From Francisella frigiditurris (GTDB lineage: Bacteria > Pseudomonadota > Gammaproteobacteria > Francisellales > Francisellaceae), in the NCBI RefSeq assembly GCF_001880225.1, contig NZ_CP009654.1, forward strand, positions 372,001 to 436,000: a stretch of DNA of 64,000 nucleotides. Direction: 5' to 3'. Below, one piece after another: positions 1 through 11,308 of this stretch. The first letter of the stretch is position 1. Every line of letters begins with the position of its first letter. The position numbers and the translations under genes were made by a program. Under the pieces are notes generated by a model. That model was not told the DNA's origin, ran no database searches, and saw nothing but the letters and a program-made list of their open reading frames with translations.

Positions 1-651
1 AACAGAGAATACGAGTGGAATGAGCATACATTCTCACTAGGACAAGAAGTATATAAAAAACAAGAAAGTTATGACTATACAGTTGTAGTTGTTGACTATG
101 GAGTTAAATACAATATTTTGAGAAATCTTGTTGATGCTGGTTTTAAAGTTATAGTAGTTCCAGCAGATAGTACCTATCAAGACATTATGAAACACAATCC
201 AGATGGAGTCTTCTTATCCAATGGTCCTGGAGATCCATTTGCTACAGCTGACTACGCTGTACCTGTTATTAAAAAATTATTAGAAGATAAAATGCCTGTG
301 TTTGGTATTTGCCTAGGGCATCAGCTCATGGCTATTGCGGGCGGCTTAACTACAGAAAAAATGCATAAAGGGCATAGAGGAGCTAACCAACCAGTACAAG
401 ATGCTAATACTAAAAAAGTATATATAACAAGCCAAAACCATGGTTTCTGCGTAACTGATGGAGCTGTTCCTGATAATATGGAAGTTAATATGAGCTCATT
501 ATTTGACGGTAGTGTTGAAGGAATTAGATTTAAAGATAGACCCGCTTTTGCCGTACAGTACCATCCAGAAAGTTCACCAGGTCCACATGACTGTAAATAC
601 CTATTTAAAGAATTTGCTGACATGATTAAAGATAGTAAGAAAGGAATTTAA
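1..651 (+). CDS. carA: Carbamoyl-phosphate synthase small subunit, C-terminal part
   Basis: This is the 3' part of the glutamine amidotransferase subunit, which releases ammonia from glutamine for carbamoyl phosphate synthesis (pyrimidines, arginine). The reading frame is open from base 1, so the start lies outside the window and 216 residues are visible. They cover the class I amidotransferase domain: the conserved entry [16 protein letters not shown], the nucleophile elbow [10 protein letters not shown] with the catalytic cysteine, and the [11 protein letters not shown] motif with the catalytic histidine and glutamate. carB follows after 5 bases, so the two subunits are surely co-transcribed. 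Confidence 0.96.
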   Translation, partial: NREYEWNEHTFSLGQEVYKKQESYDYTVVVVDYGVKYNILRNLVDAGFKVIVVPADSTYQDIMKHNPDGVFLSNGPGDPFATADYAVPVIKKLLEDKMPVFGICLGHQLMAIAGGLTTEKMHKGHRGANQPVQDANTKKVYITSQNHGFCVTDGAVPDNMEVNMSSLFDGSVEGIRFKDRPAFAVQYHPESSPGPHDCKYLFKEFADMIKDSKKGI

Positions 652-656
652 TAGAT

Positions 657-3600
657 ATGCCAAAAAGAACAGATATAAAAAGTATTTTAGTCCTAGGTGC
701 TGGGCCGATAGTTATAGGTCAAGCATGTGAGTTCGACTACTCAGGAACTCAGGCATGTAAAATATTAAAAGAAGATGGTTATGAGGTTTTCCTTGTAAAC
801 TCAAATCCTGCTACTATCATGACTGATCCGACTACTGCAGATAAAATATTTATAGAACCTATAACGGTAGAAAGCGTTGGAAAAATAATAGAAAGAGAAA
901 GACCTGACGCTATTTTACCCACTGTTGGCGGTCAAACTGCTCTTAACTGTGCTCTAGATCTTAATAAGTCAGGCATCCTAGAAAAATACAATGTGAAAAT
1001 GCTTGGTGCGAATGCTGACTCTATAGACAAAGCTGAAAATAGAGAAAGATTTAATAAAGCAATGGCAAAAATAGGCTTAGATGTCCCTAGAAACGTCGTC
1101 GTTCAAACAATGGAACAAGCTTATAAAGCATTAGACGATATTGGATTGCCTGCTATTATTAGACCTTCTTTTACGCTAGGTGGTAGTGGTGGTGGAATTG
1201 CTAACACTAAAGAAGAGTTTGAAAAAATTGTAAAAAATGGATTAAAGTTATCACCTACGAATGAAGTGCTTATTGATGAATCTATCCTAGGTTGGAAAGA
1301 GTATGAGATGGAAGTAATCCGTGATAAAGCAGATAACTCTATAATAGTTTGTTCTATAGAAAACATAGACCCTATGGGTGTCCATACAGGTGATAGTATT
1401 ACAGTAGCGCCAGCTCTAACTCTTACAGATAAAGAGTATCAAATAATGAGAGATGCTTCTATCGCCGTTCTAAGAGAAATAGGTGTTGAAACAGGCGGCT
1501 CAAATGTTCAGTTCGCAGTAAATCCAGAAACAGGTAAATTAGTAGTTATTGAGATGAATCCTAGAGTATCAAGATCATCTGCTTTAGCATCAAAAGCAAC
1601 TGGTTACCCTATTGCTAAAGTGGCAGCTAAACTTGCTGTAGGATATACTCTTGATGAGATTGATAACGATATAACAAAAGTTACGCCAGCATCTTTTGAA
1701 CCTACAATAGATTATATTGTTACAAAAATCCCTCGCTTCACATTTGAGAAATTCCCAGCTACTTCTACAAAATTATCATCACAAATGAAATCTGTTGGTG
1801 AAGCTATGTCTATCGGCAGATCATTTGCTGAGAGTTTACAAAAAGGGCTTGTCTCTCTAGAAACTGGGCTGAAAGGCTTAGATGAAATAGAAATACCTGG
1901 ATATGATCGTAAGAAATCTAAAGAAGAAAATAAAGAGTCCATCATAGAAGCTTTAAAAGAGCTATCTCCTCTAAGACTACTAAGAGTTGCTCAAGCTATA
2001 AGATATGGATTAAAAGAAGAAGAAATATATGAAGCTACTAAAATAGATCCTTGGTTTATTGAGCAAATAAAAGAAATTGTACTTGCAGAGAAAAGACTTA
2101 AGAGATCTGGGTTACCAAATAGTAAAGAAGAGTTTTCTGTATACAAAAACCTTGGATTCTCGGATGCAAAAATTGCTGAACTAGTAGGAAGAACTGAAAA
2201 GTACATAAGAAACTTTAGATTTGGAAAAGAGATATATCCTGTTTACAAAAAAGTTGATACATGTGCATCCGAATTTGAATCAAAATCTTCTTATATGTAT
2301 TCAACTTATGAACACTACAGCTATGAAGAAATAGTTCGCGAATGTGAATCTGACGTCACAGATAACAAAAAAGTTGTAATCCTTGGCGGTGGTCCTAACC
2401 GTATTGGTCAAGGTATTGAGTTTGACTATGCTTGTGTACATGCAGCTAAGGCTCTAAAAGAAGAAAATATTGAAACAATCATGATTAACTGTAATCCCGA
2501 AACAGTTTCTACAGATTATGATACTTCCGATAAGTTATATTTTGAGCCTCTATGTGCTGAAAATGTAATAAACATTATCAAGAATGAAATGAGAAAAGGC
2601 GAGCTTTTAGGTGTTATTGTTCAGTTTGGTGGACAAACTCCTTTAAAATTAGTTTCAGCACTATATGAAAATAATATTCCTATATTAGGTACTGATCCAG
2701 ACAAGATTGACTTAGCAGAAGACAGAGAAAGATTTAAAGAGTTGCTTGAAAAAGTAGAGCTAAGACAGCCTGTAAATGCTATCGCATATAGCATCAATGA
2801 GCTTGAAAAAAATATAAGTAAAGTTGGCTATCCTGTTGTAGTTAGACCATCAAACGTATTGGGTGGTAGGGCAATGGAAATAGTCCACTCTAAAGAAGAG
2901 CTTGATGCTTATATTAAAAATAATGGTAAGTGCATATTAGAAGGCCCTATATTAATAGATAAATTCCTTGAGAATGCTATTGAACTAGATGTTGATGCTT
3001 TAGCAGATGGTGAAGAGGTGTTTGTGGCTGGAATTATGGAACACATAGAAGAGGCAGGTATCCACTCTGGAGACTCTGCATGTTCTATACCTACTCGTTC
3101 TTTAAGCAAAGAACAAATAGATGAAGTTGTACAAAGTACAATAAAACTTGCTAAAGAACTTGAAGTAGTTGGACTAATGAATGTTCAATTTGCTTATCAA
3201 AACGGGCAGCTTTATATAATTGAGGTCAACCCAAGAGCATCTAGAACTGTTCCTTTTGTTGCTAAATCAACAGGAAATAGCGTAGCAAATATAGCTACGA
3301 AACTAATGGTTGGAAGAAAACTATCTGAATTTAAATTAAACAGTCCTATACCAAAACATTTCTCTGTAAAAGAAGCTGTGTTTCCTTTCGGAAGATTTGA
3401 GGACGTAGACTGTTATTTAGGACCAGAAATGAAATCCACTGGTGAAGCTATGGGGATTGATAAGACTTTTGGAGTAGCTTTTTACAAAGCTCAAGAAATG
3501 GCTTTTAATAAACTACCACTAAAAGGTAACATCCTAATTTCTGTAAAAGACCAGGATAAATCTAGAATAATTGAACCTATAAAAGAATTAATAGGATATG

Positions 3601-3938
3601 GCTTCAATATCTTTGCGACTAAAGGAACTGAAGCTTTCTTAAAAAATAATGGAATAGAATGTAAATTGTTTGATAAAGCATCTGACAATATAGCTAATAG
3701 CTCTCTAAAAAACACTGTTAAAGCTATTGAGTCTGGAGAAGTCGATTTACTAATAAATACATCTCTAAGAGAGGAGCTAAAAATAAGCTTAGCCTTAAGA
3801 AGAGCTGCGGTAATGAATAGAGTGCCATATATAACTACTATTGGTGGATTTGAAGCTTTTACAACTGCAGTGAAAGACATGAAAGAGATAGGAAATTCTT
3901 TCAATGTAAAAACTGTTGATGAATGGATTAGTATTTAA
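657..3938 (+). CDS. carB: Carbamoyl-phosphate synthase large subunit
   Basis: This large subunit makes carbamoyl phosphate from bicarbonate, ammonia and two ATP. At 1093 residues it has the full family layout: two homologous ATP-grasp halves (each opening with a [20 protein letters not shown]-type loop, near residues 15 and 578), an oligomerisation region between them, and a C-terminal MGS-like allosteric domain (about 950-1093). The motifs [11 protein letters not shown] and [20 protein letters not shown] (first half) and [19 protein letters not shown] (second half) are intact. It lies 5 bases after carA and 21 bases before pyrB, forming a pyrimidine operon. Confidence 0.98.
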   Translation: MPKRTDIKSILVLGAGPIVIGQACEFDYSGTQACKILKEDGYEVFLVNSNPATIMTDPTTADKIFIEPITVESVGKIIERERPDAILPTVGGQTALNCALDLNKSGILEKYNVKMLGANADSIDKAENRERFNKAMAKIGLDVPRNVVVQTMEQAYKALDDIGLPAIIRPSFTLGGSGGGIANTKEEFEKIVKNGLKLSPTNEVLIDESILGWKEYEMEVIRDKADNSIIVCSIENIDPMGVHTGDSITVAPALTLTDKEYQIMRDASIAVLREIGVETGGSNVQFAVNPETGKLVVIEMNPRVSRSSALASKATGYPIAKVAAKLAVGYTLDEIDNDITKVTPASFEPTIDYIVTKIPRFTFEKFPATSTKLSSQMKSVGEAMSIGRSFAESLQKGLVSLETGLKGLDEIEIPGYDRKKSKEENKESIIEALKELSPLRLLRVAQAIRYGLKEEEIYEATKIDPWFIEQIKEIVLAEKRLKRSGLPNSKEEFSVYKNLGFSDAKIAELVGRTEKYIRNFRFGKEIYPVYKKVDTCASEFESKSSYMYSTYEHYSYEEIVRECESDVTDNKKVVILGGGPNRIGQGIEFDYACVHAAKALKEENIETIMINCNPETVSTDYDTSDKLYFEPLCAENVINIIKNEMRKGELLGVIVQFGGQTPLKLVSALYENNIPILGTDPDKIDLAEDRERFKELLEKVELRQPVNAIAYSINELEKNISKVGYPVVVRPSNVLGGRAMEIVHSKEELDAYIKNNGKCILEGPILIDKFLENAIELDVDALADGEEVFVAGIMEHIEEAGIHSGDSACSIPTRSLSKEQIDEVVQSTIKLAKELEVVGLMNVQFAYQNGQLYIIEVNPRASRTVPFVAKSTGNSVANIATKLMVGRKLSEFKLNSPIPKHFSVKEAVFPFGRFEDVDCYLGPEMKSTGEAMGIDKTFGVAFYKAQEMAFNKLPLKGNILISVKDQDKSRIIEPIKELIGYGFNIFATKGTEAFLKNNGIECKLFDKASDNIANSSLKNTVKAIESGEVDLLINTSLREELKISLALRRAAVMNRVPYITTIGGFEAFTTAVKDMKEIGNSFNVKTVDEWISI

Positions 3939-3959
3939 TAAATCTATTGAGGACAAACA

Positions 3960-4883
3960 ATGTTATCATTTCAAAAGCTTTTAAAAGGTGAACAAATCAG
4001 CAAAGAAGATTTAAAAAAACTCTTTAACCAAGCAGATATATATAAAGACAAATTAGCCAACTCAGAAAGAATTAAAGATTTAGATGGAAAAATTTTAGCC
4101 TCTTTATTCTTTGAGCCTAGTACAAGAACAAGATTCTCTTTTGAATCAGCGATGTATAGACTTGGTGGGAATGTAATATCTTTAGAAAATGGTGCTTCAA
4201 GCTCAATCAAAAAAGGGGAAACCTTGGATGATACTGGCAGAGTTATAGATCAATATGCTGACATTATAGTAATGAGACATCCTCAGCCAAATAGCGTTGA
4301 AGAATTTTCTAAATATGTTAACTCCCCTGTTATAAATGCGGGAGATGGAGAAAATGAGCACCCTACTCAATCACTTGTTGATCTATATACTATATATTCT
4401 GAAATAAATACTCTTGATAATCTTAAGGTCGGCGTATTAGGAGACCTTAAATATGGTCGTACAGTACATTCTTTAGTAAAAATATTATCAAACTATAACT
4501 GTTCTTTTGAGTTCATTTCTTCAGAAGATCTTAAGATTCCAAATGATATTAAAGAGCTCATAGAAAGAAATGGTAATGAATTTAATGAGCATGAAAAAAT
4601 AGATCCAAAAGTTATTAACAGCTTAGATGTTCTATATGTAACTAGAGTCCAGCAGGAAAGATTTACATACTATGAAGATTATCTAAAAAATAAAGATCTG
4701 TGCTTTTTAGATAGAAAACACATATCTGACCCGAGTAAATTAATAATCCTTCACCCACTACCTCGTGTAGATGAAATGGATAGATCAATAGATAATCTTC
4801 CATGCGCAAAACATTTTGATCAGGTGAAGTACAGTATTCCTATAAGAATGTCTTTACTATACCTTTTAGCTTCTCAAAATTAA
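3960..4883 (+). CDS. pyrB: Aspartate carbamoyltransferase catalytic subunit
   Basis: It condenses carbamoyl phosphate with aspartate to give carbamoyl-aspartate, the committed step of pyrimidine synthesis. The 307 residues are the normal length of the catalytic chain. Visible motifs are the carbamoyl-phosphate loop FEPSTRTRFSFESAM near residue 50, NAGDGENEHPTQSLVDLYT near 128, and HPLPRVDE near 262. No regulatory chain (pyrI) follows; the next gene is convergent and overlaps the pyrB end by 4 bases. The position right behind carB means its substrate is made by the same operon. Confidence 0.97.
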   Translation: MLSFQKLLKGEQISKEDLKKLFNQADIYKDKLANSERIKDLDGKILASLFFEPSTRTRFSFESAMYRLGGNVISLENGASSSIKKGETLDDTGRVIDQYADIIVMRHPQPNSVEEFSKYVNSPVINAGDGENEHPTQSLVDLYTIYSEINTLDNLKVGVLGDLKYGRTVHSLVKILSNYNCSFEFISSEDLKIPNDIKELIERNGNEFNEHEKIDPKVINSLDVLYVTRVQQERFTYYEDYLKNKDLCFLDRKHISDPSKLIILHPLPRVDEMDRSIDNLPCAKHFDQVKYSIPIRMSLLYLLASQN

Positions 4884-5143
4884 CTATTGTTTTCTGTAGT
4901 GTTAGCATTACTCCTTTTATTTTCTTTTCTATCTCTTCTATCCTTTCTATGTTCAACTCTATCTTCCTTAAAAGGTAATACATAATCTCTTTGACTTTTA
5001 TGAGTTTCTCCTGTGACTTTTTGAGTAGCCTCATTAATAGTACTCGGTTGCGTCTGTGCTCCTTCAGTATCATTAGCCATAGATATATTAATTAATATTA
5101 ATGACACTAAAGATACGCTTATCATTCTTACAATAAACTTCAT
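4880..5143 (-). CDS. Small secreted hypothetical protein
   Basis: An 87-residue protein with a clear N-terminal signal peptide (MKFIVRMISVSLVSLILINI, likely cut after the SMA near residue 23) and a highly charged, low-complexity mature part rich in Arg, Lys, Asp, Glu and Asn (for example HRKDRRDRKENKR). A good ribosome-binding site (AAGGAG, 6 bases before the ATG) supports this frame over the overlapping minus-strand frame at 4840-5073. It is convergent with pyrB. I recognise no family; it is probably a small periplasmic, possibly nucleic-acid- or surface-associated, protein of this genus. Confidence 0.7.
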   Translation of the reverse strand: MKFIVRMISVSLVSLILINISMANDTEGAQTQPSTINEATQKVTGETHKSQRDYVLPFKEDRVEHRKDRRDRKENKRSNANTTENNS

Positions 5144-5181
5144 ACTTTTCTCCTTATTTTAGCTATTTTTCAAATATTAGG

Positions 5182-6177
5182 TTATAGCCATTTTTTTATT
5201 CTAAAATAAACAATCTGACAACAGCTTATTATAAAAATTATTAAACACACTATTAAAAAAGCATATTTATAACCAGCTCCCGGAATACCATTTACATTTA
5301 TTCCCAACAAACCAGTAATAAAAGTTAAAGGCATAAAAATTATTGCCACTATAGATAAAATATACATTTTCTTATTTATATTCTCCTGCACTAAAGCAAA
5401 GAGCTCTTCATGAATAATATTAGCTCTTTCATACTCAGCATTAAGATACTCAACAACTCTAGTACAACTATCTGCTATTTCTCGAAGATGTGCTAAATTT
5501 TTCTCATCTAACCAACTTATTTTATCTACTGGGATTCGGTTAATAGCATCTCGCTGAGGTATTAGATAGCGCCTTAATACAATAACTCTGCGACGAATAA
5601 CATTAAGATTTATGCGATCAGCATTTTTGATGCTCAAGATATGATCTTCTATCTTATCCAACTGATCGTCTAACTCTTTTATTGTTTCAGAAGTTTTATC
5701 TATTAACTCTGCCAAAAGATCTTCTAAAAAATCTGCCGAGCTAACTGGACCAGCACCTTGCTTCAAATTATCTAGAATATTATTAATACTTGATAGGCTT
5801 CTTCTCTGAACACTTATAATAATATTATCTTTCATCCACAATCTCACTGAGATCATATCTTCTGGTGCAGATTTTTTATTTAAATTTATGCCTCGAAAAG
5901 TCGCCAATAAAGCATCTTTATAAACTAATACCCTAGGCCTTGTTTCAAGTGCTGACAATGAATCTTTTACAAAGTCTGGCTCATCTGGAAGAAATTTTTC
6001 AAAGAACGGTTTCACCTCTCTAGGAGTTAATCTTATCCATATTAAATCTTTAGTTTTAGTAAAGTTCGCACCAATACTAATATCAACATCCTTAAGTCCT
6101 CCATGTCGATCTAAACAATAACAATTTTTACTAAGGATCTCCGTTACTAAAACTTTAGAGTTTTTATTTACTGACAT
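5182..6177 (-). CDS. CorA/ZntB-family divalent metal transporter
   Basis: A 331-residue CorA-superfamily channel/transporter: a long cytoplasmic alpha/beta and helical N-terminal region (about 1-265) followed by two membrane helices at the C-terminus. The signature loop between the helices reads GINVNGIPGAG instead of the Mg-selective GMN of classical CorA. This resembles the GxN-x-GIPG loop of the ZntB subgroup, so zinc (or another divalent ion) rather than magnesium is likely. I start at the ATG at 6177; an in-frame GTG at 6183 would add two residues. It is a single-gene unit ending 38 bases before the small secreted gene. Confidence 0.88.
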   Translation of the reverse strand: MSVNKNSKVLVTEILSKNCYCLDRHGGLKDVDISIGANFTKTKDLIWIRLTPREVKPFFEKFLPDEPDFVKDSLSALETRPRVLVYKDALLATFRGINLNKKSAPEDMISVRLWMKDNIIISVQRRSLSSINNILDNLKQGAGPVSSADFLEDLLAELIDKTSETIKELDDQLDKIEDHILSIKNADRINLNVIRRRVIVLRRYLIPQRDAINRIPVDKISWLDEKNLAHLREIADSCTRVVEYLNAEYERANIIHEELFALVQENINKKMYILSIVAIIFMPLTFITGLLGINVNGIPGAGYKYAFLIVCLIIFIISCCQIVYFRIKKWL

Positions 6178-6350
6178 TCTCACTAAACTTTTATCTAGAC
6201 TTTAGTAAATTATAATCATTTTTCTAAGCTAGTAGCTAACTATATGCTCCAAAATAGATATATCCAATTCCTATAAATCACAAATATTAACTTATCTTTA
6301 GACATACTCCCCAATAATAAAGATTAGATATTGATTTTCAGATGTAGTAA

Positions 6351-6983
<633 letters not shown>

Positions 6984-6993
6984 TAAACAGATT

Positions 6994-7353
6994 ATGAAAA
7001 GAAAGCTCTTCATTTTATGCCTTTTAACAGGATTTTCATCACTGACATTAAGTAGTTGCTCATGGGTTCCTGCTTATACAGCACCTGTTCCTCAAGGCAA
7101 AGACATAGACAATGATAAAATGCTAGAAATTAAGCCAAATATGACTAAGGATGAAGTCAAATATTTACTTGGATCACCAGATATTGTTGATAGCTTCAAC
7201 CCAAATCAATTTATATATGTTAATACATATAAAGAACGCATGCAGTATTCTGAATTTAATGAATTAAAGCTTGTTCTAACTTTCAATAATGAAGATAGAC
7301 TAGTTGGAATTTCAGGAAACTATGCTCCTCCTACGAAAGAGCCAGTATTCTAA
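6994..7353 (+). CDS. bamE: BamE/SmpA (OmlA) outer-membrane assembly lipoprotein
   Basis: A 119-residue lipoprotein. The signal peptide ends in the lipobox LSSC (Cys near residue 21), followed by a small SmpA/OmlA domain (about 40-119) with the family motif IKPNMTKDEVKYLLGSPDI and an FIYVNTYK strand. BamE is the small accessory lipoprotein of the BAM complex that inserts beta-barrel proteins into the outer membrane. It sits 10 bases after the SIS-domain gene and ends 17 bases from the convergent rpsT. Confidence 0.9.
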   Translation: MKRKLFILCLLTGFSSLTLSSCSWVPAYTAPVPQGKDIDNDKMLEIKPNMTKDEVKYLLGSPDIVDSFNPNQFIYVNTYKERMQYSEFNELKLVLTFNNEDRLVGISGNYAPPTKEPVF

Positions 7354-7370
7354 TTGAAAATATAAATAAA

Positions 7371-7643
7371 TTAAGCTGCTGCAGAAAGAGCTTTGATCTT
7401 AGCATTTAGACGAGCTTTATGTCTAGCAGCTTTATTTTTATGAATAAGACCTTTAGCTGCATATCTATCTAATAAAGGAACTGCTTTTGCAAAGTTCTCT
7501 TTTGCTACTTCTAAGTTTCCACTCTCAATAGCATATGCTGTTTTCTTTAAAAAAGTTCTCATCATAGAACGACGAGCAACATTATGCTGACGGTTTTTTT
7601 CAGCTTGAACTATTCTTTTTTTTGCTTGTTTTGAGTTAGCCAA
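7371..7643 (-). CDS. rpsT: 30S ribosomal protein S20
   Basis: A 90-residue small-subunit protein rich in Lys, Arg and Ala, with the S20 N-terminus (M)[20 protein letters not shown]. The start is a TTG at 7643, preceded by GGAGAAGAAA. The frame stays open further upstream (to 7709), but that stretch has no S20 character, and 90 residues is the family length. A TTG start for rpsT is also known in E. coli, where it takes part in translational autoregulation, so the same control is plausible. An 8-bp inverted repeat lies in the leader at 7687-7714. Confidence 0.95.
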   Translation of the reverse strand: MANSKQAKKRIVQAEKNRQHNVARRSMMRTFLKKTAYAIESGNLEVAKENFAKAVPLLDRYAAKGLIHKNKAARHKARLNAKIKALSAAA

Positions 7644-7686
7644 TTTTCTTCTCCAATTTATTCTTAAATATTTAATTCTATATATC

Positions 7687-7714
7687 GTTTCTTGGGAAAT
7701 ATATAACAAGAAAC
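7687..7714 (-). repeat. Inverted repeat in the rpsT leader
   Basis: GTTTCTTG at 7687-7694 and CAAGAAAC at 7707-7714 form a perfect 8-bp stem with a 12-nt loop, about 44 bases upstream of the rpsT TTG start. It could be a leader hairpin used in S20 feedback control or simply part of the promoter region. No U-run follows in the rpsT direction. Confidence 0.4.
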
Positions 7715-7804
7715 TAATTTTTTATTATAAATAGCTCCACTATTTTGCATATAATCTTTTTTTTTGTCAACAATAAATACTCAAATGTGTATAAGTTAAA
7801 GCCT

Positions 7805-9253
7805 CTACAGAGTCATAAGTTTTCTTTTTATAGGAGAAAGCTTAAATGAAACAAGTGAGAAAATAATAATTGCCAAACCAATATAAAGAAAAAAGTTTGT
7901 ATAATTTATCAAAGACATTTGTTGTGTCATTACAGCAACCTTACTTTTATCTACTGCTGTTAATTGAGCTATTAATCCACCAAGTATTGAAGCAAACGCT
8001 AAGAAAACCCACCATACGCCTATCATAAAACCATTAAATTTTGCAGGAGCCAATCTTGCAAACATAGATAGTCCTATTGCAGATATTAAAAGCTCTCCTA
8101 AAGATTGAAAGCCATAGCTTGCAATCAACCAGTAAGCTGATACAATGCCGTCTACAGCTGCAAATTTTGAAGCATACAATAAAACATATGAAAATCCTAT
8201 CAGAAATAATCCCGTAGAAAACTTACTATATAAAGTTAAGCTAAATTTAGTTTCATTTGAGCGAACATAGTAAAAAGCCAATAATGGACTTAATATAAAT
8301 ATCCATAAAGGGTTAAGTGCCTGAAATGTCTCTGGAGCAATAGAAACACCAAAAACAGAATGACTAGCATTTTTAATCGTAAATAGATTTATAGATGAAG
8401 CCATTTGTATATATGAAATCTTATAAACGATAGCCTCTCCCATTAATATCAAAGCCAACATCATCTTATAGAAGAAGCCTTCTTTCTTATATAAAAAGGC
8501 TATATATAAATAAACTAACAAACATATAAGGAATGTTACCGTTACTATTAACTTAGCAATAATTAAATAGCCTAATAAATACTTAGTAATACATATCATT
8601 ATTACCACGCCCACTATAACCCAAAATAGATATTTATAATTTAACTTTTTACTGCCCGCATAAGTGGAAAGATTCTTCATTGTAAAATAAAAACCCACAA
8701 ATGTAGTAATAGCAAGAACAAGAGCCAATGCTATAACAATAAAACTTGCTGAATAGCCAAAGCTCTTAGCTAAGTTTGGAATAAATATTATCCCAAGCAA
8801 TGAACCTATATTAATAGACATATAAAATAGAGTAAAAGCATTGCTAATCATGCCATAGTCATAGCCTTCATAACACTTTGATAACAAACTTGTTGGGTTA
8901 GATTTAAAAAGTCCTGTACCAATACAAATAAATGATAATCCCCAAAAAGTTGCTTCTTGAGTTTGTAATATTAATAAAAGGTAACCACATAAAAGTAGAA
9001 TAAGTCCAAAAACTATAGTCCTTTTGGCTCCAAGTACTAAATCACCTATATAACCGCCTATTACAATAAATGCATACACTAAAGCAGCAAACGTTGCATA
9101 AGTCGCTATTGCATGGCTTTCACTTAACTGAATGTTGCCAGTTTGAAGATACACTACTAATATAGAGATTAAAGCTTGGTAACCAAATCTTTCCCATATT
9201 TCTAGCATAAAAATAGTATAGAAAGCTTTTGGCTGATTAAAAAAATTTAACAT
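7805..9253 (-). CDS. POT/PTR-family proton-dependent peptide transporter
   Basis: An inner-membrane transporter of about 482 residues and 12-14 helices that imports di- or tripeptides with protons. The N-terminal signature QPKAFYTIFMLEIWERFGYQ (ExxER-type motif in helix 1) and the early GGYIGDLVLGAKRTI loop are typical of the POT family (DtpA/DtpB relatives). I start at the ATG at 9253, which gives the usual QPKAFY-proximal N-terminus; a GTG at 9277 would add 8 residues. It is a single gene facing away from lepA, with about 230 bases between them. Confidence 0.9.
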   Translation of the reverse strand: MLNFFNQPKAFYTIFMLEIWERFGYQALISILVVYLQTGNIQLSESHAIATYATFAALVYAFIVIGGYIGDLVLGAKRTIVFGLILLLCGYLLLILQTQEATFWGLSFICIGTGLFKSNPTSLLSKCYEGYDYGMISNAFTLFYMSINIGSLLGIIFIPNLAKSFGYSASFIVIALALVLAITTFVGFYFTMKNLSTYAGSKKLNYKYLFWVIVGVVIMICITKYLLGYLIIAKLIVTVTFLICLLVYLYIAFLYKKEGFFYKMMLALILMGEAIVYKISYIQMASSINLFTIKNASHSVFGVSIAPETFQALNPLWIFILSPLLAFYYVRSNETKFSLTLYSKFSTGLFLIGFSYVLLYASKFAAVDGIVSAYWLIASYGFQSLGELLISAIGLSMFARLAPAKFNGFMIGVWWVFLAFASILGGLIAQLTAVDKSKVAVMTQQMSLINYTNFFLYIGLAIIIFSLVSFKLSPIKRKLMTL

Positions 9254-9510
9254 TATTTTTTTACAAATTAAAAACACATCTGATTATTATATAACTTTTT
9301 TCTAAAGCTTGGTATTTCTCTCTCCAAACAGCAGGAAAGTAATCATTTTGCTATAGAAATCCAGACAACTTGTAAAACTTAGTTCATATATATTTATCCT
9401 AATTCATTAATCACTTTATTTTATTAAAGCTTAGCACCTACATTTTAATTACGATTTATAGCATAATAGATAACTAATTAGTTATTAGGCTACATATAAA
9501 ATTATACATA

Positions 9511-11295
9511 ATGAAAAATATTAGAAACTTCTCAATTATTGCACATATTGACCATGGCAAATCTACACTTTCTGATAGGTTTATACAGGTATGTAATGGA
9601 CTTTCAGAAAGAGAGATGAAAGAGCAAGTTCTTGACTCTATGGATATAGAAAGAGAAAGAGGGATTACAATAAAAGCTCAGTCAGTGACCTTGGATTACC
9701 TTGCAAAAAATGGTGAAACATACCAATTAAACTTTATTGACACTCCCGGGCATGTAGATTTCTCCTATGAAGTATCTAGATCTTTGGCTGCGTGTGAAGG
9801 AGCTCTGCTAGTAGTCGATGCCGCTCAAGGTGTAGAGGCTCAAACAGTTGCTAACTGTTATACAGCTATAGAACAAAATTTAGAAGTCATTCCTATATTA
9901 AATAAAATAGACCTCCCATCAGCAGATCCTGACAAAGTTTCTGAAGAAATAGAAGAAATAATAGGTATTGAAGCGACTGGTGCTACAACATGTAGTGCTA
10001 AAACAGGACTTGGTGTTGAGGATGTTTTAGAAACTATTGTTGCAAAAGTGCCCCCACCTCAAGGTGATGTAAATGCAAAATTACAGGCTCTTATTATCGA
10101 CTCATGGTTCGATAACTACTTAGGAGTAGTATCATTAGTTAGAATTAAAAATGGTACATTAAAAGCTGGTGACAAGATAAAGGTCATGTCAACAGGTGTT
10201 TCTCATCAAGTTGATAGACTCGGTGTTTTCACCCCTAAAATGAAAGATTTAGATCATTTAAAGGCTGGTGAAGTTGGTTTTATAGTAGCTGGAATAAAAG
10301 ATATTCATGGCGCGCCAGTTGGAGATACTTTGACTTTAACACATAACCCAACAGATAAACCTGTACCAGGATTTAAAAAAGTTCAACCTCAAGTATATGC
10401 TGGGATGTTTACTATAAGTTCAGATGACTATCCGGCTTTCCGTGAAGCTTTAGAGAAACTTAGCTTAAATGATGCTTCTTTATTTTTTGAACCAGAAACA
10501 TCTCAAGCGTTAGGTTTTGGATTTAGATGTGGCTTCTTAGGAATGCTTCATATGGAGATTATCCAAGAAAGACTTGAAAGAGAATATGATTTAGACCTTA
10601 TAACATCTGCACCTACAGTCGTTTATAAAGCTGTTAAGAAAGATGGTGAAGTTATCCAAGTTGATAATCCATCAAAGCTCCCTGATCCTGGTTCAATTGA
10701 TGAAATTCAAGAGCCTATTGTTAGAGCAAATATACTTGTGCCTAAAGATCAAGTAGGAAGCGTTATAACTCTTTGTATAGAGAAAAGAGGTATACAAGTT
10801 GATATGAATTATGTAGGTAGCCAAGTATCTATTACTTATGACCTCCCTATGATTGAAGTAGTTTCAGACTTTTTTGATACTTTAAAGTCTGTAACAAAAG
10901 GTTATGGCTCTTTAGATTATGAATTACATCGTTATGAACCGGCAAACATGGTGAGGCTAGATGTACTTATTAATGGAGATAAGGTTGATGCTTTGGCTAG
11001 TATTGTTCATAAAGATCAAGCTAAATATAAAGGTAGAGAATTAGTAGAGAGGCTTAAAGAGCTAATCCCAAGGCAAATGTTTGAAGTTGCTATACAAGCT
11101 GCCATCGGAGGCACAGTTGTCGCAAGAAGTACTGTAAAAGCGCTTAGAAAAAACGTACTTGCAAAATGCTATGGTGGAGATGTTTCTCGTAAAAGAAAAC
11201 TTTTAGAGAAGCAAAAAGCAGGTAAAAAGAGAATGAAAAATATTGGTTCAGTAGAAATTCCTCAAGAGGCTTTCTTATCTGTACTAAAAAAATAA
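9511..11295 (+). CDS. lepA: Elongation factor 4 (LepA), ribosomal back-translocase GTPase
   Basis: A 594-residue translational GTPase, close to the usual length. G motifs: AHIDHGKST (G1, near residue 11), RERGITIK (G2), DTPGHVDF (G3, near 77), NKIDLP (G4, near 131). The elongation-factor domains and the LepA-specific C-terminal domain ending [10 protein letters not shown] are complete. LepA acts on stalled or mis-translocated ribosomes. mnmA follows 13 bases later, so the two probably share a transcript. Confidence 0.97.
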   Translation: MKNIRNFSIIAHIDHGKSTLSDRFIQVCNGLSEREMKEQVLDSMDIERERGITIKAQSVTLDYLAKNGETYQLNFIDTPGHVDFSYEVSRSLAACEGALLVVDAAQGVEAQTVANCYTAIEQNLEVIPILNKIDLPSADPDKVSEEIEEIIGIEATGATTCSAKTGLGVEDVLETIVAKVPPPQGDVNAKLQALIIDSWFDNYLGVVSLVRIKNGTLKAGDKIKVMSTGVSHQVDRLGVFTPKMKDLDHLKAGEVGFIVAGIKDIHGAPVGDTLTLTHNPTDKPVPGFKKVQPQVYAGMFTISSDDYPAFREALEKLSLNDASLFFEPETSQALGFGFRCGFLGMLHMEIIQERLEREYDLDLITSAPTVVYKAVKKDGEVIQVDNPSKLPDPGSIDEIQEPIVRANILVPKDQVGSVITLCIEKRGIQVDMNYVGSQVSITYDLPMIEVVSDFFDTLKSVTKGYGSLDYELHRYEPANMVRLDVLINGDKVDALASIVHKDQAKYKGRELVERLKELIPRQMFEVAIQAAIGGTVVARSTVKALRKNVLAKCYGGDVSRKRKLLEKQKAGKKRMKNIGSVEIPQEAFLSVLKK

Positions 11296-11308
11296 TAGGA
11301 CTATTATT

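Noticed and set aside
4840-5073. Minus-strand frame of 77 codons overlapping the pyrB end
   Set aside because: The other frame (4880-5143) has a signal peptide and a good ribosome-binding site; this one is a shadow.
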